From assembly GCA_021796315.1 (NCBI GenBank), contig JAJYOH010000130.1:1-11608 (forward strand): a stretch of 11,608 nucleotides of DNA, read 5' to 3'. This DNA comes from Chloroflexota bacterium (lineage in GTDB: Bacteria > Chloroflexota > Anaerolineae > Anaerolineales > Villigracilaceae). The notes under the pieces were generated by a model. That model searched no databases, had not been told where the DNA came from, and saw only the letters and a list, made by a program, of their open reading frames with translations. Both the position numbers and the translations under genes were made by a program. Positions 7,410 through 11,608 of the stretch are shown here, piece after piece; the stretch's first letter is position 1; each line of letters begins with the position of its first letter.

Positions 7410-8300
7410 TTATTCTTCAAGTCTCAGCTTTGTTCCACAAACGCGGCAGAAGCGGTCGGCGGTGCGGGCGCGTGCTCCGCACTGGTGACAATAAATGTCG
7501 CTTTCGCTCTCCTTCTCAGCCTGCGCCGGGTGCCGCTTGCGTGCCTGTGTCTCGCGGCGGTTCGAGCGCCAGAAATAGAGCAACCCGCCAACGATCAAGG
7601 CCACGCCCAACGCGCCAAGGATGTACGGCAGGTAATTGCTGAACATCACGCGTCCGGGAGTATCGGCGCTGAGCGGCACTGTGGGTTGAACGTTTTGTTG
7701 CGGCACGCCCAAAGTATCCGACGTTTTGGTATAAGTCAAATCCAAAGTGAATTGTTTTCCGCTGCTCAGAGCGCCGAAATCGTTTTGCAGGTAAGTTGCG
7801 CCATCCTTGCCCTGACTCTCGGGCATGGAAGGGTTCGATGATATTTGTGTGATGTCGGTCGGTTCGCGCACGCTGACGCTAAAGTCTGCCGCGGCGTAAT
7901 CTCCCGGCCATAAAAAAGAATATTGACGTGTGGTACCGTTCTTTACAAGCGGTTCATAAAATTCAACGTGATAAGTAGCCAGCTCTGAAATTTTTACCCC
8001 GACCACCTGCCAGTCTCCAACCGTGGTGGGTCCATCATATTCGGCGTTGACCAGGCCATTGGCTGCCGTCTGCGCAACCGCGCTCAGGTTGGCGTCCTTC
8101 GGAATGCGGATGTTCACATTGCTGGGCAGGGCGGTGGAAGTCGCAACTTGAAAATCATAAATCACCAGCATACTGGGTTGGTCATACTCGGGCCAAAGTT
8201 GTACTTGAATACCCGCCAGTTTGATTTCATTCTGTGCATGAACTGAAAAAGGGAATACAGCCATCCCTAAAATAGACAGAAACATCATCCACTTTCGCAT
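7410..8300 (-). CDS. Secreted/membrane-anchored protein with C-terminal zinc ribbon
   Basis: 296 residues of unknown function. The start is the ATG at 8300, chosen because GGAGG lies five bases upstream and it opens directly onto a signal peptide (MRKWMMFLSILGMAVFPFSVHA, possible cut after A22); a longer frame from 8390 has no such support. Residues 23 to about 220 form a beta-rich, presumably extracytoplasmic domain. A TM helix follows at about 223-244, then a basic stretch and a cytoplasmic zinc ribbon with four cysteines at 271, 274, 285 and 288 (CHQC...CRVC). The implied topology is domain outside, ribbon inside. Its stop is 169 bp from the kinase start, with a repeat between, so cotranscription with the two-component genes is uncertain. 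Similar architectures occur in Chloroflexota as zinc-ribbon domain proteins; I do not recognise a named gene. Confidence 0.85.
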   Translation of the reverse strand: MRKWMMFLSILGMAVFPFSVHAQNEIKLAGIQVQLWPEYDQPSMLVIYDFQVATSTALPSNVNIRIPKDANLSAVAQTAANGLVNAEYDGPTTVGDWQVVGVKISELATYHVEFYEPLVKNGTTRQYSFLWPGDYAAADFSVSVREPTDITQISSNPSMPESQGKDGATYLQNDFGALSSGKQFTLDLTYTKTSDTLGVPQQNVQPTVPLSADTPGRVMFSNYLPYILGALGVALIVGGLLYFWRSNRRETQARKRHPAQAEKESESDIYCHQCGARARTADRFCRVCGTKLRLEE

Positions 8301-8412
8301 GGACGCCTCCAAAGAAGTTTCCTGAATCTTACCATGTAAGCCAAAGTCGGAGTACTCATGAATTGCATGAACAAGGGGGAAGAATGTCACCTGCCCTGTT
8401 GTTCCCCGGCGT

Positions 8413-9375
8413 TTAATTGTGACGATGTGAAGGAGTCAGCGCCTGCACCAATTGCCAGCAGGCATCGTTGATGGGCGTTGCAATTTTGTGCTTCTTTCCC
8501 GTTCGCGCGATTGCCCCGCAAATGGCGTCGATCTCGGTCGGTGCGCCGCGTTGCGCATCCTGCAACATCGACGAATGATTCGGCGCTGTCTTGCGAGCCA
8601 CATCTTCAACAGCCTCGGCGGGATTTTCAAAAGGCAGTTTAACTTTTTCCGCCCTGGCGACGGATGCAGTTTCTTCTGCGAGCGCGCGCATCAACGCTCG
8701 CGCAGTCGGACGATTCAACAATTCGCCGTTTGGAATTTGCAGCAATGCCGTTAATGGGTTGATGGCGGAATTGATGACGAGCTTCCCCCACACCAGGGAT
8801 TTTGCGTCGCTGACAATTTCAACGTTGAACCTGGCAGACTTCAACGCCTCTTCCAGCGGACCCAAAGCGGGGTGCGCCTCGATGGAAATTTTTCCCTCGC
8901 CCCCGGCTTTGACCAGTCCCGGCCCGAGCAGAGTCGCGCCGGTGGTGGTGGTTCCCAGCGCGACACGAGAGATTTTTTTCTCAGTGTTCCCCGTGTCTCT
9001 GCGGTGAATCTTTTTATTTAAATATTTTTCTAAAATTTCTTTATTGCCCAAGCCGTTTTGAATCGTGATGGCAAGGCCATCATCTGCGAGACATTGCGAA
9101 AGTTGTTGCGCGGCGCGTTCCGTTTGCCACGATTTGACAAGCACGATGGCAAATTTTGCGCCGTGTACTTCGCGCGGATCGTTCGTTGCATGCACGGAAA
9201 AATTTTGTTCGTGCCCGTCCGCGTCGATGAGGCGCGCGCCGTTTTCGCGCAGAGCGGTCAGAGCCTCGGGCCAGGCGCCAAGCATCGAAACGGCCAGGCC
9301 GGCTGAGGTCAGGCGCGATGCGAACAGTGTCGCCATCGCGCCCGGGCCGACGATCAGAATTGATGGACTGGTCAT
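8413..9375 (-). CDS. panE: 2-dehydropantoate 2-reductase (ketopantoate reductase)
   Basis: NADPH-dependent reduction of 2-dehydropantoate to pantoate in vitamin B5/CoA synthesis; 320 residues. The N-terminus is a Rossmann fold, ILIVGPGAMATLFASRL, with the glycine loop at 10-14. Catalytic and binding residues match the E. coli enzyme: N107 in IQNGLGN, K197 in WGKLVIN, INPLTALL, and E280 in PTEIDAICG. Residues 123-134 (IHRRDTGNTEKK) look foreign: they coincide with a dispersed repeat at 8974-9008 and fall between EKYL and RVALGTTTTGATLLGPG, which join more closely in ordinary homologues. Another palindromic element fills the 57-bp gap to panB, so no normal ribosome binding site stands before this ATG. 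The preceding step of the pathway is encoded immediately upstream, which strongly supports the call. Confidence 0.95.
   Translation of the reverse strand: MTSPSILIVGPGAMATLFASRLTSAGLAVSMLGAWPEALTALRENGARLIDADGHEQNFSVHATNDPREVHGAKFAIVLVKSWQTERAAQQLSQCLADDGLAITIQNGLGNKEILEKYLNKKIHRRDTGNTEKKISRVALGTTTTGATLLGPGLVKAGGEGKISIEAHPALGPLEEALKSARFNVEIVSDAKSLVWGKLVINSAINPLTALLQIPNGELLNRPTARALMRALAEETASVARAEKVKLPFENPAEAVEDVARKTAPNHSSMLQDAQRGAPTEIDAICGAIARTGKKHKIATPINDACWQLVQALTPSHRHN
8974..9008 (-). repeat. CACCGCAGAGACACGG-type dispersed repeat, in frame inside panE
   Basis: Read on the minus strand, the unit runs TTCACCGCAGAGACACGG followed by GGAACACTGAGAAAAA. It matches, from memory, the very common intergenic repeat family of the form CACCACAGAGACACAGAG with an A-run. 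Here it is translated as about 12 residues (HRRDTGNTEKK and neighbours) of PanE. No second copy is present in this window, so family membership rests on recollection. Confidence 0.65.
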
Positions 9376-9377
9376 TC

Positions 9378-9430
9378 TGAGTCCGAAGTCTCCGACTTCA
9401 GAAATCCGACGACTGGAGTCGTCGGACTCC
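9378..9430 (-). repeat. GGAGTCC palindromic element, copy 2, between panB and panE
   Basis: A 53-nt element that aligns along its length with the nuoL copy when read on the minus strand. It contains a perfect 9-bp hairpin (CCGACGACT, CC, AGTCGTCGG), a second hairpin GAAGTC-GGA-GACTTC, and outer ends GAGTCC/GGACTC. It fills nearly the whole 57-bp panB-panE gap, ending two bases before the panE start codon. The only Shine-Dalgarno-like string, GGAGA, lies partly in the loop and partly in the stem of the second hairpin. Confidence 0.9.
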
Positions 9431-9432
9431 GT

Positions 9433-10317
9433 TTAGTTAATTTCCTTCAGCAACGTTTCCCATTCTTTTTCATCCATCGCGACGCTGTGTTCCTCGGCTG
9501 GGAATTTTTTCGTTTCGACATCTTCGATGTAATCGGCGAACGCCTTTTGCATCTCGGCGTGAAAGTCTGCATATTTTTTGACGAACTTCGGAGTGAAGCG
9601 GTCAAAGAGTCCGAGCAGATCGTGCGTGACGAGCACCTGCCCGTCGCAGCCGGCGCCCGCGCCGATGCCGATGGTTGGAATGGAAAGTTTTTTGGAAATC
9701 AATTCGGCAAGTTTTGCGGGGACAGATTCGAGCACGAGGCCGAAACACCCAGCTTCTTCGAGCAGCAGCGCATCTTCGAGCAGACGTTTCGCGGCAACGG
9801 CGGTTTTTCCCTGCGGGCGGAAGCCGCCGAGCTGGTTGACAGATTGCGGCGTGAGGCCGATGTGTCCCATGACGGGGATGCCCGCGCTGAGGATGGCGCG
9901 GATGGCGTCGAGGCGTTCGCGTCCGCCCTCGAGTTTGATCGCGTCCATGCCGGCTTCCTGTAAAAATCGTCCGGCGTTGCGCACGGCATCTTCAACGGAA
10001 ACCTGATAAGACATGAATGGCATGTCGCCGATCAGCAGCGCGAACTTGGCTCCGCGCGAAACGGCTTTGCTGTGATGAAGCATGTCCTCCATCGTGACCG
10101 GCAATGTGTTTGGATAACCGAGCACGACCATGCCGAGTGAATCGCCGACGAGAATCGAATCGACACCGGCCTGGTCTTCGGCCAGCGCGGTCGGATAATC
10201 GTAAGCGGTCAGCATGGTGATGATCTCGCCGCGCTGCTTTTTCTGGCGGAACGTGGCGGTCGTCACTTTTTTACGTTGTGACGTGGAAATGGAAAGCGAT
10301 GGTGCAATGGTTGACAT
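9433..10317 (-). CDS. panB: 3-methyl-2-oxobutanoate hydroxymethyltransferase (ketopantoate hydroxymethyltransferase)
   Basis: First committed step of pantothenate synthesis: transfers a hydroxymethyl group from 5,10-methylene-tetrahydrofolate to 2-oxoisovalerate, giving 2-dehydropantoate for PanE. I start it at the ATG at 10317, with GGAGG five bases upstream; this gives 294 residues. A frame extending to 10401 adds an unsupported 28 residues. Even so, about 15 extra residues precede the usual N-terminus. Metal and catalytic residues are intact: D59 in VGDSLGMV, D98 in IGDMPFMSY, K128/E130 in IKLEGG and E197 in LVLESVP. MGHIGLTPQSVNQLGGF and IGIGAGAGCDGQVLV are also family signatures. The gene leads the panB-panE pair and its 3' end abuts a palindromic repeat. 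Highly confident. Confidence 0.97.
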   Translation of the reverse strand: MSTIAPSLSISTSQRKKVTTATFRQKKQRGEIITMLTAYDYPTALAEDQAGVDSILVGDSLGMVVLGYPNTLPVTMEDMLHHSKAVSRGAKFALLIGDMPFMSYQVSVEDAVRNAGRFLQEAGMDAIKLEGGRERLDAIRAILSAGIPVMGHIGLTPQSVNQLGGFRPQGKTAVAAKRLLEDALLLEEAGCFGLVLESVPAKLAELISKKLSIPTIGIGAGAGCDGQVLVTHDLLGLFDRFTPKFVKKYADFHAEMQKAFADYIEDVETKKFPAEEHSVAMDEKEWETLLKEIN

Positions 10318-10546
10318 GGTACCCTCCAAAAGGTTGGTAGAGTCCGCTGGCATCGTCCCCTGAATCGCGCCTTCGGTTTTACGGATAAGATTCGCCGTCA
10401 CGTTCTTGAAGATACGTGCGGCTGGCTGGATTATTCCACAAAATTGTTTTTTCGCCTACGGCGTACTGCGCCGACATTTTAGGAAAAGTTCTAATATCAA
10501 ACCCAATTTTCTTCGAGTATCAAAAAGAAATTTTTGCAGGAAGCAG

Positions 10547-10552
10547 TATAAT
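10547..10552 (+). promoter_or_regulatory. Possible -10 box (TATAAT) upstream of the YtxH-like gene
   Basis: A perfect TATAAT in an AT-rich stretch about 170 bp upstream of the gene. No good -35 hexamer lies 16-18 bp before it, and transcription would have to cross the composite repeat. Low confidence. Confidence 0.25.
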
Positions 10553-10577
10553 AATTTTGTCAGAAATTATTATGCCG

Positions 10578-10701
10578 CGTCGTTGCGAGGGCGTACTTTG
10601 CCCGAAGCAATCTCCTTCATCGAATTGGTGATTGCTTCGTTGCCTTGGTCTCGATACGCCGAAGAACACGGCTGCTCGACCAGCGGCTCCTCGCAATGAC
10701 G
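10578..10701. repeat. Composite palindromic repeat (CGTCATTGCGAGG family carrying a second repeat)
   Basis: Outer ends CGTCGTTGCGAGG (10578-10590) and CCTCGCAATGACG (10689-10701) are reverse complements at 12 of 13 positions. An inner pair, CGAAGCAATCTCC (10603-10615) and GGTGATTGCTTCG (10627-10639), also matches 12 of 13. Between this hairpin and the right end lies a different imperfect palindrome, GGTCTCGATACGCCG...CGGCTGCTCGACC (10647-10680). From memory, both the TTGCGAGG/GAAGCAATC and the TCTCGATACG/CTCGACCA sequences are dispersed repeats in many genomes, suggesting one has inserted into or recombined with the other. The element ends just before the ribosome binding site of the gene at 10720. 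Confidence 0.85.
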
Positions 10702-10719
10702 TAATCAGAGGAGAATCTT

Positions 10720-10944
10720 ATGCGCCGCATGTTTGGATTTTTGATCGGGATTTTGGTCGGCGGGCTGGTCGGCTCGACGGTGGCTTTGTTGCTCGCACCG
10801 GAATCGGGCGGGAAACTTCGCGGCGAATTGCGCGCACGCGGTGAAAATATCTTTGCTGACATTCGTCGTGCAGGCGAGGAACGTCAGATCGAATTAACCA
10901 AACATCTCGAAGCGTTGAAGGCCCCGCGTACGCCGCAAGAATAA
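10720..10944 (+). CDS. Small YtxH-like membrane protein
   Basis: 74 residues. An N-terminal TM helix with glycine zipper (FLIGILVGGLVGSTVALLLAP, about 5-27) is followed by ESGGKLRGELRARGENI, the LLAPxSGxxxR pattern of the YtxH/gas-vesicle-like family, and a charged helical tail. The start has AGAGGAG six bases upstream. YtxH proteins are often linked with envelope stress, but no specific biochemical function is established, so I give only a family name. It is divergent from panB and its upstream region is occupied by the composite repeat. A hairpin repeat 12 bp after the stop probably ends transcription. Confidence 0.85.
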   Translation: MRRMFGFLIGILVGGLVGSTVALLLAPESGGKLRGELRARGENIFADIRRAGEERQIELTKHLEALKAPRTPQE

Positions 10945-10956
10945 TTTACCACGAAG

Positions 10957-11017
10957 CCACCAAGGCTCGAAGACACTAAAAGAAAATTTGTGACTTTGTG
11001 CCTTCGAGCCTTGGCGG
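10957..11017. repeat. CCAAGGCTCGAAG inverted repeat, probable bidirectional terminator
   Basis: Arms 10957-10976 and 10998-11017 match as reverse complements at 18 of 20 positions, around a 21-nt loop. Weaker similarity extends outward to TTTACC and GGTTAAA. On the plus strand it is followed by TTAAATTTTT, a plausible intrinsic terminator tail for the YtxH-like gene. It lies between two convergent genes, its right arm touching the stop codon of the glycosyltransferase at 11018. From memory it belongs to the widespread ACCACGAAGGCACGAAGG-type repeats. Confidence 0.8.
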
Positions 11018-11608
11018 TTAAATTTTTGGAATCAGCCTCTCGTAAAAAACTTTTACCTTTTCCATGTTGCGCGTATATTCTGCGCGTTCATGAATCATTT
11101 CAGCGTTCAGCCCTGCGGCTTTTCCCCGCAGGGTTTTGTTTTCGATGGCTTCGAGAATTGCATTCGCCAAACTTTGCGCGTCGTTTGAATTTGCAAGCAA
11201 ACCATTTTCTCCGGGCGTGATCCACTCGCGGATGGATTCCAAATCCCCGGCAACCGGGAAACATCCACAGGCGATGCCTTCGAGCAGGGAATTCGGCGTG
11301 CCATCGTGAATGCTGGGCGAGACGACAATTTGTGCGCGGCGAAAAACATCTGCCATTTCGCGATGTGGCAGCGGCGGCAAAAGTTCAACCGTGTGAGCGA
11401 TGTTGAATTCTTGAATCCATTCTAAAGCTTGAGATTCTCCCGCCATCGAAGCGCAGATGAATTTTGCGTTCGGGATTTTTTTCAACACGAGCGGAATGGC
11501 TTGAAAGAAAATATCGTTGCGAACGTAGGCGCGAAATCCGCGCGGATTGATGATGACCGGCTCTTCGACAGGCTTTGAGAGCGGATAAAAAACGGAGTCC
11601 GACGACTC
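11018..11608 (-). CDS. GT4-type glycosyltransferase, 5' end beyond the window
   Basis: C-terminal nucleotide-sugar-binding half of a GT-B glycosyltransferase; the frame is open to the window edge, so about 196 residues are visible and the true start lies outside. A GTG at 11488 lies mid-domain (AIPLVLKKIPNAKF) and is not a real start. Seen: INPRGFRAYVRND, AKFICASMAGE, HTVELLPPLPHREMADVFRRAQIVVSPS, and the signature DGTPNSLLEGIACGCFPVAGD, where Asp takes the place of the first Glu of the usual E-x7-E motif. GENGLLANSNDAQSLANAI follows as in GT4 enzymes. Acceptor and sugar are unknown. Upstream of INPRGFR, two short repeat-derived peptides (ESSDS and SKPVEE) appear to lie in frame. It converges on the YtxH-like gene. 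Confidence 0.88.
   Translation of the reverse strand, partial: ESSDSVFYPLSKPVEEPVIINPRGFRAYVRNDIFFQAIPLVLKKIPNAKFICASMAGESQALEWIQEFNIAHTVELLPPLPHREMADVFRRAQIVVSPSIHDGTPNSLLEGIACGCFPVAGDLESIREWITPGENGLLANSNDAQSLANAILEAIENKTLRGKAAGLNAEMIHERAEYTRNMEKVKVFYERLIPKI
11563..11574 (+). repeat. Diverged CTTCGACAGGCT repeat inside the glycosyltransferase
   Basis: Shares the 12-mer CTTCGACAGGCT with the nuoN repeat at 4265-4276. The outer bases differ (CT...TTGAGAG instead of CC...CAGGG) but still pair CTCT with AGAG. It translates on the minus strand as SKPVEE. A 12-base match is suggestive, not decisive. Confidence 0.5.
11594..11608 (+). repeat. GGAGTCC palindromic element, copy 3, cut by the window edge
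   Basis: The 15 bases GGAGTCCGACGACTC are identical to the start of the nuoL copy (680-694). They lie inside the open glycosyltransferase frame and read ESSDS on the minus strand. The rest of the element is outside the window. Confidence 0.75.

Larger units (their letters stand above)
10318..10719. other. Divergent intergenic region between panB and the YtxH-like gene
   Basis: About 400 bases without a convincing gene. It contains the panB leader with its strong ribosome binding site (10318-10335), an AT-rich stretch (about 10430-10570) that probably holds the promoters, and a composite repeat at 10578-10701. The open frames here have no recognisable protein features and largely translate repeat sequence. 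I see no tRNA or riboswitch that I recognise. Confidence 0.7.

Noticed and set aside
8301..8390. Longer start of the zinc-ribbon protein at 8390
   Set aside because: It would bury the signal peptide behind 30 residues; the ATG at 8300 has a strong GGAGG.
8301..8412. Terminator after panE (GGGGAA...TTCCCC)
   Set aside because: A six-bp stem with a long loop and no T-tract; too weak to call.
8676..8710. GCGAGCG...CGCTCGC inverted repeat in panE
   Set aside because: It lies in a conserved, normally encoded Ala/Arg/Glu-rich helix, so codon composition explains it.
10406..10699. Open frames in the panB upstream region
   Set aside because: They translate AT-rich leader and repeat sequence, lack ribosome binding sites and resemble no protein.
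1..11608. CRISPR array
   Set aside because: The repeats are dispersed, inverted and of different families, not regularly spaced direct repeats.

Overview
The window looks like chromosomal DNA of a Chloroflexota bacterium, most likely an uncultured member of the Anaerolineae. This rests on the style of the Nuo subunits, the zinc-ribbon membrane protein, and several short palindromic repeat families that I recall from Anaerolineae genomes. It is an inference, because no marker gene is present.

Layout. Positions 1-4665 (+) are the end of a complex I operon: nuoL (5' end missing), nuoM and nuoN, separated by 21-22 bp and each with a visible ribosome binding site. A perfect 30-bp palindrome followed by T's (4681-4716) ends the operon. 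A minus-strand block then runs from 10317 down to 4723: panB and panE (pantothenate/CoA precursor synthesis), a secreted or membrane-anchored zinc-ribbon protein, a 7-TM sensor histidine kinase overlapping its NarL-type response regulator by 29 nt, and a short divergent QueF-family protein. Upstream of panB and divergent from it is a small YtxH-like membrane protein (10720-10944). It converges on a GT4-type glycosyltransferase that runs off the right edge.

The most striking feature is the density of short repeats of at least six kinds in 11.6 kb, several lying in frame inside conserved genes. One cloverleaf-like palindromic family (GGAGTCC...GGACTCC) occurs inside nuoL (680-728), fills almost the whole panB-panE gap (9378-9430), and begins again inside the glycosyltransferase at the window edge (11594-11608). 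A second family (CCTTCGACAGGCTCAGG) is inside nuoN, where it encodes PSTGSGQ, with a diverged relative in the glycosyltransferase. A third (CACCGCAGAGACACGG type) adds about 12 residues to panE. Three further inverted-repeat types lie between genes, one of them apparently a composite of two. All the affected reading frames stay open, so these elements supply protein sequence as well as intergenic structure, much like the Rickettsia palindromic elements.

Working together: NuoL/M/N are the proton-pumping membrane arm of NADH dehydrogenase. PanB and PanE make pantoate in two consecutive steps. The kinase and regulator form a translationally coupled two-component system with an unknown signal. 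The QueF-like protein lacks several residues needed for nitrile reduction and may do something else.
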